Of a DNA stretch of 64,000 nucleotides, positions 30,262 through 41,403 are shown one piece after another. Position 1 is the stretch's first letter; every line of letters starts with the position of its first letter. Source of the DNA: Physcomitrium patens (lineage: Eukaryota; Streptophyta; Bryopsida; Funariales; Funariaceae); contig NC_037275.1 in assembly GCF_000002425.4 (NCBI RefSeq), positions 16,513 through 80,512 of the forward strand. The letters are read 5' to 3'. A program made the position numbers and the translations under genes. The notes beneath the pieces are model-generated. The model saw only the letters and a program-made list of their open reading frames with translations. It was not told the DNA's origin and did no database searches.

Positions 30262-32300
30262 TTCTCCAGCACTCTTGGTGGCAGCCATGGTGTTGGTCGT
30301 GTATATTGCAAAGGTCGACAAGGCGACTACTACGTCATGGTGAGTCACCTATTGAATTGTTGTAGTCTAAGCAGACCTTTAGTTTTCATGTAGTTGTCTT
30401 CTTTTCAAACTTGACTCATGATTTATTTATTTATTTATGTATTTATTTATTTATTTTAATCCGATTTTGACTTCGTTCACATGCTGTAGGTCATGGATAT
30501 GCTCGGACCAAGTCTCCGGGATGTCTAGAACTCTTCGGGGTCAAGCGCAAGTATTTAGGGCAGCTCGTTCTGATTGAGCAGGTATGCACATGGAGACGTG
30601 AAGCCCGAGAACTTTCTCCTAGGACAACCCAATACACCTGAAGAGAAGAAGCTTTTTCATGTACATCTCGGGCTTGGTGAGTTTTCAGTATCGTTGTGCT
30701 GCAATTCGTTCTCTGTTCACACATTAGCAACCTCCTTTGCTCCAATTTGGCGTTACATTTTTTTTTTTTTTTTTTTTTTGTTTTTTTTTTAACATCTGTT
30801 AACTGTTACATGAAGAGCATCTGGACTGAGAATTGGATGAGTTTATTACCGCTACGTCCATGCACAAGTCAATTTCACACCAAGATTAACGTCTTTCTCC
30901 CATATATGCAGCTACTCGATGGAGGGATGTTACAATCGGTCAGCATGTAGAATATGACCAAAGGCCTGATGTGTTCCGGTGAGGCTCTTCCCCCTCCCCC
31001 CCTTGTCCTGATCTGTAGTTGCCATTCCTGTTTTGGCGGTTGGGAGCGACTGTTTTGCTTTTGAGCTATATTTTGATTCTGTGTAATTTTCGTACATGCA
31101 GTGGAACTGTTCGCTATGCGAGTGTGCATGCACATATGGGAAGGACTGGGAGTAGGAAGGACGACTTGGGATCACTGGCTTATACTTTGGTATTCCTTAT
31201 GCAGGGTAGTCTTCCTTGGCAAGGTTATCAGGTATTGATCAACTTTGTAGCTAGTAGCTAATGAAGAAGTGATCAGCTAGTAGCTAATGAAGAAGTGATC
31301 AATGCGATATATATATATATATATATATATATTTATTTATTTATTTTTCCTTCCTTCCTTCCTTCTTTCCTTCTCACTATTTTTCATTTGGACGTGCTCT
31401 ATATATTTGGTTTTGTAGGGCGACAACAAAGGTTTTCTGGTGTGGAAGAAGAAAATAGCAACTTCTCCCGAAATGCTGTGCTGTTTCTGCCCGGTTCCGT
31501 TTTTAAACAGACGTTTTGGAGATGGTCGCAAATATGAAGTTCGATGAAGAGCCAAACCACGGCAAGCTCGTTCTACTCTTCGATTCCATCTTGGGTCCTA
31601 ATCCTACTGTGAGACCCATAAACACAGACAGTGTTGAAAAGGTGCATTTTATGACCTTCTTTTGCTTCGTTTTTCCTGTCCCTACACTGAGGATTCTTTT
31701 TTTGAACCTACTCTTCATTTGATCATCATATTAATAAAGCCTTTTGTTTCTAGTGTTCCATACATGTTGGTCAGAAGAGAGGGCGAATCAGATGTTGAAG
31801 AAGATGAGGATGACCAACCTAAGAAAAAGATCCAGTTAGGAATGCCCGCAACTCAATGGATTACAACGTTTACAACGCTCGGTGGCCAAATGAAGCAGAG
31901 GTAAGGCGGTGCGAGCTTTCGTCATTGATGTGGTGTGATGTCGCTCAGTTAGGCATGAGCCCGGTCATGTGTGTATCGTCGATTTTGACTTTGTCCTCCT
32001 GGATGTCGATCAGCTATTCCGATTTCTACGACATGCGTTTACTTTCAGCAAGCAGCCTGGATTCGGACAAACCCATTTATTGAACTTTCATTCCTACATT
32101 TGTTTCGACGTGTAGGTATCACTATGATGCAGCTGATTCTTGGCTTACGGAGCACGTGGAAAAGGGTAATGAAGACGGTCTGTATATAAGCAGTGTGGCT
32201 TCTTGTACAAATCTATGGGCTCTTGTTATGGATACAAGGACAGGATTTACTGCTCAAGTTCATGAGCTGTCGCATGTATTCGCCATCCTCGAATGCATGT
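30262..32300 (+). pseudogene. MUT9-like / casein-kinase-I-like protein kinase, intron-containing pseudogene
   Basis: Exons recognisable by GT-AG borders: to 30339 ([17 protein letters not shown]); 30490-30676 ([22 protein letters not shown]); 30912-30978 ([13 protein letters not shown]); 31102-31231 ([24 protein letters not shown]); 31419-31641 ([37 protein letters not shown]); 31754-31900 (QPKKKIQLGMPATQWI); 32116-~32290 (EHVEKGNEDGLYIS, NLWALVMDTRTGF). These are plant MLK/PPK-type nuclear kinases. Breaks: TAG after SLRDV (30526), DLGLA changed to HLGLG so the metal-binding Asp is lost, a frameshift near 31500, and missing N-lobe glycine loop and C-terminus. Retained introns show it arose by DNA duplication, not retroposition. 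Confidence 0.88.
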
Positions 32301-32546
32301 GGGTTTATTTAGAAATATATTTTGTGCAAGATTTTGCCTGCAGTCTCTTGGAAGGTAGTACAGGTTTTTTTTTCTTTTTTTCTTTTTTTTGTGTTGTTGT
32401 TATTGTTGTTGTTGTTGGGATTTTTGTGTTGATGGAGAATGTGGACTTTTTGTTCATTTCTAGGTTTTCAAGTTTTGTATGACACATTTGTTTTATATAT
32501 TTTGTTGCTTTGTTCGGGCTGTTGGTCCATTTTGTGTATTTGGCCC
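32300..32546 (+). other. No gene seen
   Basis: T-rich sequence with GTTGTTGTTATTG runs, after the last recognisable kinase exon. Confidence 0.4.
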
Positions 32547-32818
32547 TGTGTTGATCTGTTTTTTCTTTCGAAGTGAAGTTGAGGCATTCTTGGGGCGATT
32601 TGCATTGTTTTTGTTTTTTGTTTTTTATTTTTTTTTTGTTTCTGTTTTATTTATTTATTTATTTATTTATTTATTTTTGTGTGTGTGTGTGTGTTTTCTA
32701 CGGTGAGTGATTGTATTCCTTTGTTGTGTTTTAGGTTGAAATAGGAGCTTGAGACAGAGGGACGTTACATCGCTTCGCATGTTCCTTATTAGGTCAATTC
32801 TTGTCTACTCCACCACTT
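32547..32818 (+). repeat. Direct repeat right of the kinase pseudogene
   Basis: Second copy of 29346-29580, expanded by TTTATTTATTTATT and a GT run (32648-32694). Confidence 0.8.
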
Positions 32819-33039
32819 GGATTTGATTTCCATAACTCGACTCTGTAGAAAACCATATCCCGGTGAAAAAGTTTCTAGTCTAATATCATGGAGATGGAAA
32901 ATAATCTTAAAACAGAAAGCATCCACCTGCATGCATGACATGCAACGAAGGAAGATGCTGCATGCTTCTCACACCAAACACAACAAAGGATGACACAATT
33001 TGTAACCTTCGAAATGTGAGTCAGGAAAGCTGAGGGTCG

Positions 33040-33985
33040 GGGTCCTGTCGATGAGGTGCTTGTAGATAGCGCGTTGGGTGGGATGTATCAGAGGAGCCAC
33101 AACTTGAGGGGCAGGAAGAGCGCCTAGTTGCACGCATTCAATAATTTCTTTTTGAGCCCGTCGAGCTTGCCGGTGTCGAGGGGTGAGTTCTCAGGGTTTT
33201 CGATGCTGGATAAAGAATCGTTGATTGAGGCGGGGAGCGGGAAGCGTGAAGTGGAGCGGGTGAAGCGGCCCTACGAGGGTTGAGCTTGAGGTCGGCGTCA
33301 TCGCTGGAAGCCGGGGAATTGTCACTGGGGTCACCGACACTTTTTTATGCACTATTCAATAAGTTTCTGCCGTCGAACAACAAGGACGAGGAGGCATAGC
33401 CGGTGGTGGACATATATGGATCGATCAGTTGTGGATGTTTGAATTCAAGGTAAAGCGATGGACGAGGGGGAGGATCCATGATTGAACGGAGTGCCCGTTT
33501 GTCCACCCAGGCGACAAAGCTAAGCATTGCAATCCGCGGCAGTACCACTACTCGGGGACGGCATACTTGGACTTTTCGAAGGAAAGCTCTCAGAGAGGCG
33601 ATGCATGCAAGTTCACGCACAGAGTGTTTGAGTGTTGGCTGCATCCGGCTCGATACTAGATGCAACCTTGCAAAGATGGGTAAAATTATCGTCGTTTGGG
33701 TGTGTGTTTTTTGCACACACGCTGAAGTAGCTCCGGTTGCTGCCTGCAACGGCACAAGCAGTGACGACGGGAGGTCGAAGCGGAGGAGGTTACGATGGGT
33801 CGCCGCGAGCTAGAGCAGCGGCGTGCTATGATGGGACGTTTGGATATGAGAGCTTGTCTTACGACGTAGCATCGGCAGGTCACGATCCGAGCCACTTGTC
33901 GAGGTACTCGAGCTCGGCCGACTCGGGTGGAGGGTATGTGACATCGTAGAATTCATCGCCCAGGTCGATGGTAGTCAAGTACAAG
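33040..33985 (+). repeat. P module, diverged copy 1
   Basis: ATGTATCAGAGGAGCCACA, GCACGCATTCAATAATTTC, GAGTTCTCAGGGTTTTCGATG, GGCGGGGAGCGG, GAACAACAAGGACGAGGAGG and GGCGACAAAGCTAAGC occur in the order seen at 36.7-37.7, 41.6-42.5 and 45.9-46.8 kb. The plus strand has open stretches (YQRSH, LHAFNNFF, SRGEFSGFS, SLIEAGSG; later YESLSYD), while stops and shifts break every frame. It is probably an old gene fragment read on the plus strand, of unknown family. It is the most diverged of four copies. Confidence 0.5.
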
Positions 33986-34248
33986 CAATACGCTGTGTTG
34001 TTGAGCCCTCCGTTGTCTCCCTCGAAGTCGCCTCCGCCATCGCCTAGGTCGGTTCAGGAATGGGGGCAAATGCGGGGTCATTTGCAAGCAAGTCGATGTC
34101 ATAAGGGTAACGTGGGATGTTGCAAGCGACGCTACAGCAAGCGGCACAAGCTTAGGGACTAGGGGACACAAGCAGATGTCGGCGGTGTCGGCACATCGGC
34201 GACATTTGGAACATTTGAACTTGATGCCAACGCTGATAATACTCAAAA

Positions 34249-34567
34249 CAGGTTCAATTGGAATCGGCTGCCGAGAGCAGGTCCAGTTGGAATTGGCTGC
34301 CAAGAGCAGGTTTAATTGGAATCGGGTGCCAAGAGCAGGTCCAGTTGGAATTGGCTGCCAAGATCAGGTTCAATTGGTATCGGCTACCAAGAGCAGGTCC
34401 AGTTGGAATTGCTGGCTAAGAGCAGGTTCAATTGGATTCCACTGCCAAAAGCAGGTCCAGTTGGAATTGGCTTCCATGAGCAGGTTCAATTGGAATCGGC
34501 TGCCAAGAACAGGTCCAGTTGGAATTGGCTGCAAAGAGCAGGTTCAATTGGAATCGGTTGCCAACAG
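34249..34567 (+). repeat. 29-bp minisatellite, 11 units
   Basis: Units of exactly 29 bp (CAGGTTCAATTGGAATCGG + CTGCCAAGAG and the variant CAGGTCCAGTTGGAATTGG), the two variants often alternating. First CAGG at 34249, last at 34539: ten steps of 29 with no indel. Because 29 is not a multiple of three, all three frames read the same units out of phase and stay open. Confidence 0.95.
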
Positions 34568-34569
34568 CT

Positions 34570-36060
34570 CAATGCATGTCTGCCAATTAGAATTGCATGG
34601 CCGACAATTGGAATTGGCCGCCTTTGCTTGCTACCATTGCTCCTTTCTAGGGCCTGGCACGAAGTAACTTTAGGAGGTTGGCAAGCATAAAGGAATCGGC
34701 CAACGTAACGACAGGGACGGTGGCTGGTGTTGATGGCAATGAACACAACGGCATGAGACGAGGAATGAATGCAGCGTATGGGTATTGGCACTGCAATGCC
34801 CAATTGGGTGTGAATTGCGGACCAGGGTGGAGGGACGGGTGGGGGATTGGGAAATGTCTATCATAGCGTGAATCCTTTGTATTTGCTCCACATTTTCTCA
34901 GACCGGGTCTTGACGCCTCCTTATCGTACGTTTTATAATATGCATTTCAATGTTGGAACCACAGGTGCTGGTCGTGCTTGGTCGCTTGAGCAATGCGGTT
35001 AAGCTTCAACAACATCAAGAACATTAAGATCGAAGACGTAGATTACTACGAAGTCTGCAAGCCATCCACTCATAACCATATGAGCTGCACAAAGCTCCTA
35101 AACCTTGGTCGCAAATGGTGATGTCCAAAGCTGATGATCTCACAATAGATCAATACCTTGGTTTAGGGTACACAATTTATAGTCTTAGTCTTCGAAATAA
35201 TAGCTTCCAGTGGCAATTTACAGGTCCAAAGTATACCCTACAAACAAGAGATGATCTGGATTTTTATTCCTAAACCTAAGTACCCTACAGTTAGTCGGAG
35301 AGGAAGATGGAATACGTACAAATATATGAGGTCATATGGCTAAAATCAGGTTTAATGAAGGAGCTTGGAACTGTAGTGTCAAAAGCAAAAGACACAAGTG
35401 AAGTCTAAGAGAAGTGGTCGACCATGCGTGGGACACCCAGTTGAGAGCAGTCCTCCTTTTTCGCAGTTCATCTCGCTCGTCGTTGTCACGGTGGAGGTTC
35501 AAGTCATGACAAGGAATGGCTGCTGCAAAGCGTTTGTCTTGGGTCGTCGAAACTGGCCACAGGAGTAGTCGTAGACCGAGAAAAGCTGACCATTTCGACA
35601 GTTGTGAACAGGAGGGGAATGAGGTGAATATAGTTGTGAAACATAACTCCCTCGCCATATCACCCTTGTGTAGCAATAACCCACTGGCTGGATGCCATTT
35701 GCACTTCCAATATCAAGACTGAAAACGCTTAGAGATACACTTTAGTTCTAGCTGCAGAAGAACAATACCAGTTGAATTATGCCACCACTACACCTTCATT
35801 TAAAAAAGTACGATTTCCGCGCAAAGAATCTATGTGTGTTGATTGAGAGAGAGTTTCCACTTTGGGTGCCATGAGTCATAATCAAGAGGCGACCTCTACG
35901 TCTTCCTTCACCCAAACCAACACCCTCATCTACTACCGTTTCCGTAAGGACCCGAACCATTATAAGTAGATAGTTGACAATTATCTCAACTCAAACATGA
36001 GGCGAAGCACAAAACTGTGAGCCGAACACACGAGCAGGTAACCATGCTGTGGAAATTATG
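34570..36060 (+). other. Spacer of duplication unit 1
   Basis: Nothing recognised with confidence. A 114-codon minus-strand ORF (35676-35332) recurs at 40551-40207 with a handful of substitutions. It has no known motif and starts in a GC-richer stretch. Low-complexity or transposon match was not visible. Confidence 0.3.
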
Positions 36061-36063
36061 AAT

Positions 36064-36420
36064 TCATAGATGCGGGTTCATAGAAGTGAATATCACCTGT
36101 GAGGTCCCAGTCGCGATTAGGTTTACATCCAAAACCGGGCACATGCGCCCGCACAGGAGAAAGGCACATGAAGGGCGCCGTCCATCCCATACTGCCACCG
36201 TTCCCTGGATGCCACTCTCATTACTCTTTCCCCTTGTACGGGCTGGTCCAAAACCTGGTCGCCTAGTCTTCCGATCGAAGGCTGCCTTAGGCTTCACAGA
36301 AGAGCAAGATAGTGCGGCGCATGTCTCAACGAACACATCGTTCAGGTTTGCTTGCAAAGCACGGGGAGAATGAGCGGTCGGAGGGCAGTTCGAGGTTGGG
36401 AGAGACGGAAGTGTGGCCAA
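36064..36420 (-). CDS. Hypothetical protein, copy 1
   Basis: 118 codons on the minus strand, starting MATLPSLPTSNC. The middle is basic and Gly-rich (FDRKTRRPGFGPARTRGKSN, SGIQGTVAVWDG). The upstream minus-strand frame (36550-36326) is Ser/Pro/Thr-rich (PRNPKPAASPKLPLSPS), recalling a transit-type leader, with a telobox AAACCCTAAACC before it. A spliced plastid-type first exon is conceivable but unproved. The translation is identical at 40939-41295. No family recognised. Confidence 0.3.
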   Translation of the reverse strand: MATLPSLPTSNCPPTAHSPRALQANLNDVFVETCAALSCSSVKPKAAFDRKTRRPGFGPARTRGKSNESGIQGTVAVWDGRRPSCAFLLCGRMCPVLDVNLIATGTSQVIFTSMNPHL

Positions 36421-36528
36421 TGAGATGCAACCGAGGGAAGGGGGTGGAGAAAGACGTGGAGTGAAGAGGAGCAGGGGCTTGCGAGGGAGACAATGGCAGT
36501 TTTGGAGAGGCAGCAGGTTTAGGGTTTC

Positions 36529-37990
36529 GTGGGGGGAGGAAAAAAGTCACCGTTTATGAGCGGCGGAGCGAGGAGACTAGCATCGGTGGATGGGGGAGTT
36601 GGTGGTCGCCATCGTTGTATGAATCGATGGGTGACTACATGCCTATGTCGCAGGATGTGCAAGCGCAGCATGCTGCTCGGCGGTGGACCTCGTTCTTATC
36701 CGCGGCGATGCACGATGCACAAGCGCCTCGAGATGCGTTGGGTGGGGTGTACCAGAGGAGCCACAGCTTTTGGGGGTAGGGTTTAGGGTTGCACGCACTC
36801 AACAATTTCTTTTGGAGCCTGCCGAGGTCGTCGATGTCCAAGGGTGAGTTTTCGGGGTTTCCGATGGCAAACGAGGAGTCGCGGATCGAGGCGGGGAGCG
36901 GTGAAGGGGGCTTTTATGAGGAGGCAGGAAGGGAGCAAGTCGAACGGACATGCGAGGGTTGAAGTTGGGATTGGCGTCACTGCTGGGGGCCGAGGGACCT
37001 GGTCGCTAGGATTACAGACATTTTCCGATGCGTCGTTCAACAATTTTGTGTCATCGAACAACGAGGACGAGGAGGCGTGGGCAGTGATAGACATGTACGG
37101 GTGCAATGAGTTCCGGATGTTGGAATTCTAGATGAGGCGATGTATGAGAGAGAGGAGCCATGATTGGACGGAAGGCCCATTTGCCCACCCGGGCGAGAAA
37201 GCTAGGCGTTGCAATCCGCGACGGTACGAGGACTCGGGGACAGCGTGTAGGGAGTTTCGAAAAAGGGAGCTCTCGGAGAGGCGATGTGTGCGAGTTTGGG
37301 TGCATTTAAGTATTGAGTATTGGCTGCATTTGGCTCGGTACTTGGACGCAGCCATGCAAGGATGGGCAGAATTAGCATCATCGAGTGTGGTTTTTGGTGC
37401 ATACGTCGGAGCAGCTACGGTGGATGCCTGCGGTGGCAAAGGAGGCACAGGAAGCGACGACAAGAGATCGGAGCACAAGGCATCACGAAGGGTTGCCGCG
37501 AGCCGGTGCACGGGGGAGCTACGATCGAGCGTCGAGGTACGAGGACTTGTCTTACGACGGACCATGGGGACGTGACGGTCTGAGCCAGTCGTTGGAGCAT
37601 TCTAGGTCGGCCCAGTGGAGTGCAGGGTGTGCGGCATTGTAGAATTCATTGCCTAGGTCGATGTTGGTGGGGCTTGCACAGTACCCGCTGCCGTTGAGCC
37701 CTCTGTTGTTGGGGTTGGTTGAGAAATGGGCATAAGTGTGGGGTGATTAACGAGCGTGTCGATGTCTGATTTTACAGAATCTGTAATGTGACTATAGGCG
37801 ACACTACAGTAAGCGGCGTAGTCTCGAAGGCTGCACTCACGGATGCATCAGGGGTAGGCACCTTGGTCGCCTGCGGGAGTCTTGCAGAAGTCGAAGATGG
37901 AGCTGATATTGACTCCGTCAATGATGATCCTGATGGAAGGAGAGCCGGTGGTGCAGCAGGTGGAGAGCGGGCAAAGACATAGGGGCGAGA
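36529..37990 (+). pseudogene. P module, copy 2 (unknown gene remnant)
   Basis: On the plus strand a stretch reads YESMGDYMPMSQDVQAQ, RRWTSFLSAAMHDAQ, GGVYQRSHSFWG, then LHALNNFFWSL, KGEFSGFPMANEESRIEAG and, in another frame, FVSSNNEDEEAWAVIDMYG; further on SYDRASRYEDLSYDGPWG. This looks like real but repeatedly frame-broken protein. I do not recognise the family. Copies at 33.0, 41.4 and 45.7 kb share the order. The minus-strand ORFs over it are less protein-like. Confidence 0.4.
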
Positions 37991-38139
37991 AGCCCGAAGG
38001 ACTCTCTGGACCTGGACTAGGTGAACTACTTATCTATGGGGAATTGCTTTGAGTAAGCAGTGTTCTGTACGCATTTAGAGTCCATACACAGTTCTTTGAT
38101 AAGAAAAAATATGCAAGTGAGAACTGTAATCAGGGTGTT

Positions 38140-38395
38140 GAGACCCTAATTAGGGTTTTCAAACCCTAAATTACAGAAAACGAAACACATTTTTTTGAAA
38201 AACAAAAACGTTTGTAGAGGTCTTTGGGTGATTCTAAGCCTTGGCAAAATCTTAAAACAGAAAAAGCTGTGATATATTAAGAGATATTGAGGATGGAAAA
38301 CCTCTAGGACACCCTAAACCCTAAACCCTAAACCCTAGAACCCCAGAACCCTAGAACCCTAGAACCCTTGAACCCTAGAACCCTAAACCTTGGCC
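38140..38395 (+). repeat. Satellite core with telomere-like repeats (end of unit 1)
   Basis: GACCCTAATTAGGGTTTTC, then AAACAAAAACGTTTGTAGAG, AAGCCTTGGCAAAATC, CCTCTAGGACACC, then CCCTAAACCCTAAACCC and CCTAGAACC. Same family as the units at 7-18 kb, more diverged. Confidence 0.75.
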
Positions 38396-38659
38396 GTAAT
38401 ACGCTGTGTTGTTGAGCCCCCCGTTGTATCCCTCGAAGTCGCCTCCGCCATCGCCTGGGTCGGTTCAGAAATGGGGATAAATGCGAGATCATTTGCAAGT
38501 AAGTCGATGTCATGAGGGTAACGTGGGATGTTGCAAGCGACGCTACAGCAAGCGGCGCAAGCTCAGAGGCTAGGGGACACAAGCAGATGTCGGCGGTGTC
38601 GACACATCGGCGACATTTGGAACATTTGAACTTGATGCCAACGCTGATAATACTCAAAG

Positions 38660-39442
38660 CAGGTTCAATTGGAATCGGCTGCCGAGAGCAGGTCCAGTTG
38701 GAATTGGCTGCCAAGAGCAGGTTTAATTGGAATCGGGTGCCAAGAGCAGGTCCAGTTGGAATTGGCTGCCAAGATCAGGTTCAATTGGTATCGGCTACCA
38801 AGAGCAGGCCTAGTTGGAATTGGTTGCCAAGAGCAGGTTCAATTGGAATCGGCTGCCAAGAGCAGGTCCAGTTGAAATTGGCTGCTAAGAGCAGGTTCAT
38901 TTCGAATCGGCTGCCAATAGCAGGTCTAGTTGGAATTGTCTGCCAAGATCAAGTTCAATTGGAATCGAGTGCCGAGAGTAGGTCTTGTTGGAATCGGCTG
39001 CCAAGAGCAGGTCTAGTTGGAATTGGCTGCCAAGAGCAGGTTCAATTCGAATCAGCTGCCAAGAGCAAGTTCAGTTGGAATTGGCTGCCAAGAGCAGGTT
39101 CAATTCGAATCAGCTGCCAAGAGCAAGTTCAGTTGGAATTGGCTGCCAAGAGCAGGTTCAATTGGAATCGGCTGCCAAAAGCAGGTCTAGTTGGAATTGG
39201 CTACCAAGAGCAGGTCCAGTTGGAATTGGTTGCCAAAAGCAGGTTCATTTGGAATCGGCTGCCAAGAGCAGGTTCAGTTGGAATTGGCTGCCAAGAGCAG
39301 GTTCAATTGGTATCGGCTGCCAAGAGCAGGTCCAATTGGAATTGGCTCCCATGAGAAGGTTCAATTGGAATCGGCTGCCAAGAACAGGTCCAGTTGGAAT
39401 TGGCTTCAAAGAGCAGGTTCAATTGGAATCGGCTGCCAACAG
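38660..39442 (+). repeat. 29-bp minisatellite, 27 units
   Basis: Same unit as at 34249. First CAGG at 38660, last at 39414: 26 steps of exactly 29 bp with no indel over 754 bp. Internal sub-blocks are repeated (for example CAATTCGAATCAGCTGCC twice near 39040 and 39100), showing growth by duplication of several units at once. Confidence 0.95.
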
Positions 39443-39449
39443 CTCAATG

Positions 39450-40938
39450 CATGTCTGCCAATTAGAATTGCATGGCCGGCAATTGGAATTGGCAGCTTTT
39501 TTTTGCTACGATTGCTCCTTTCTAGGGCCTGGCACGAAGTAACTTTAGGAGGTTGGCAAGCATAAAGGAATCGGCCAACGTAACGACAGGGACGGTGGCT
39601 GGTGTTGATGGCAATGAACACAACGGCATGAGACGAGGAATGAATGCAGCGTATGGGTATTGGCACTGCAATGCCCAATTGGGTGTGAATTGCGGACCAG
39701 GGTGGAGGGACGGGTGGGGGATTGGGAAATGTCTATCATAGCGTGAATCCTTTGTATTTGCTCCACATTTTCTCAGACCGGGTCTTGACGCCTCCTTATC
39801 GTACGTTTTATAATATGCATTTCAATGTTGGAACCACAGGTGCTGGTCGTGCTTGGTCGCTTGAGCAATGCGGTTAAGCTTCAACAACATCAAGAACATT
39901 AAGATCGAAGACGTAGATTACTACGAAGTCTGCAAGCCATCCACTCATAACCATATGAGCTGCACAAAGCTCCTAAACCTTGGTCGCAAATGGTGATGTC
40001 CAAAGCTGATGATCTCACAATAGATCAATACCTTGGTTTAGGGTACACAATTTATAGTCTTAGTCTTCGAAATAATAGCTTCCAGTGGCAATTTATAGGT
40101 CCAAAGTATACCCTACAAACAAGAGATGATCTGGATTTTTATTCCTAAACCTAAATATCCTACAGTTAGTCGGAGAGGAAGATGGAATACGTACAAATAT
40201 ATGAGGTCATATGGCTAAAATCAAGTTAAATGAAGGAGCTCGGAACTGTAGTGTCAAAAGCAAAAGACACAAGTGAAGTCTGAGAGAAGTGGTCGACCAT
40301 GCGTATGACACCCAGTTGAGAGCAGTCCTCCTTTTCCGCAGTTCATCTCGCTCGTCGTTGTCACGGTGGAGGTTCAAGTCATGACAAGGGATGGCTGCTG
40401 CAAAGCGTTTGACTTGGATCGTCGAAACTGGCCACAGGAGTAGTCGTAAACCGAGAAAAGCTGACCATTTCGACAGTTGTGAACAGGAGGGGAATGAGGT
40501 GAATATAGTTGTGAAACATAACTCCCTCGCCATATCACCCTTGTGTAGCAATAACCCACTGGCTGGATGCCATTTGCACTTCCAATATCAAGACTGAAAA
40601 CGCTTAGAGATACACTTTAGTTCTAGCTGCAGAAGAACAATACCAGTTGAATTATGCCACCACTACACCTTCATTTAAAAAAGTACGATTTCCGCGCAAA
40701 GAATCTATGTGTGTTGATTGAGAGAGAGTTTCCACCTTAGGTGCCTTGAGTCATAATCAAGAGGCGACCTCTTCGTCTTCCTTCACCCAAACCAACACCC
40801 TCATCTACTACCGTTTCCGTAAGGACCTGAACCATTATAAGTAGATAGTTGACAATTATCTCAACTCAAATATGAGGCGAAGCACAAAACTGTGAGCCGA
40901 ACACACGAGCAGGTAACCATGCTGTGGAAATTATGAAT
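39450..40938 (+). other. Spacer of duplication unit 2
   Basis: Matches 34575-36063. Holds the 114-codon minus-strand ORF (40551-40207) seen in unit 1. No recognised gene. Confidence 0.3.
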
Positions 40939-41295
40939 TCATAGATGCGGGTTCATAGAAGTGAATATCACCTGTGAGGTCCCAGTCGCGATTAGGTTTA
41001 CATCCAAAACCGGGCACATGCGCCCGCACAGGAGAAAGGCACATGAAGGGCGCCGTCCATCCCATACTGCCACCGTTCCCTGGATGCCACTCTCATTACT
41101 CTTTCCCCTTGTACGGGCTGGTCCAAAACCTGGTCGCCTAGTCTTCCGATCGAAGGCTGCCTTAGGCTTCACAGAAGAGCAAGATAGTGCGGCGCATGTC
41201 TCAACGAACACATCGTTCAGGTTTGCTTGCAAAGCACGGGGAGAATGAGCGGTCGGAGGGCAGTTCGAGGTTGGGAGAGACGGAAGTGTGGCCAA
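40939..41295 (-). CDS. Hypothetical protein, copy 2
   Basis: Identical in translation to 36064-36420. A third, truncated relative lies near 45535-45652 (shared VSPNLELP on the minus strand). Confidence 0.3.
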   Translation of the reverse strand: MATLPSLPTSNCPPTAHSPRALQANLNDVFVETCAALSCSSVKPKAAFDRKTRRPGFGPARTRGKSNESGIQGTVAVWDGRRPSCAFLLCGRMCPVLDVNLIATGTSQVIFTSMNPHL

Positions 41296-41403
41296 TGAGA
41301 TGCAACCGTGGGAAGGGGGTGGAAAAAGACGTGGAGTGAAGAGGATCAGGGGCTTGCGAGGGAGACAATGGTAGTTTTGGAAAGGCAGTAGGTTTAGGGT
41401 TTC

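Larger units (their letters stand above)
33988..38395 (+). repeat. Tandem segmental duplication, unit 1 (~4.4 kb)
   Basis: AATACGCTGTGTTGTTGAGC through the satellite core near 38185-38320. It is matched by 38398-43220 in the same order with few differences. The offset is 4411 bp before the minisatellite and 4875 bp after it; the 464-bp difference is exactly 16 minisatellite units of 29 bp. Contents: minisatellite, spacer ORFs, P module, satellite core. Confidence 0.9.

Noticed and set aside
33953-34303. Minus-strand ORF before the first minisatellite
   Set aside because: Its C-terminal half is Arg-rich antisense of CT/GA-rich DNA, and the start lies in the minisatellite. It recurs with the duplicon.
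38660-39442. CRISPR-like array (29-bp units)
   Set aside because: There are no variable spacers; units are contiguous variants of one sequence, so it is a minisatellite. The window is eukaryotic.
38512-39542. Long ORFs (up to 280 codons) over the minisatellite
   Set aside because: They arise because a 29-bp repeat without stops keeps all frames open. No independent coding evidence.
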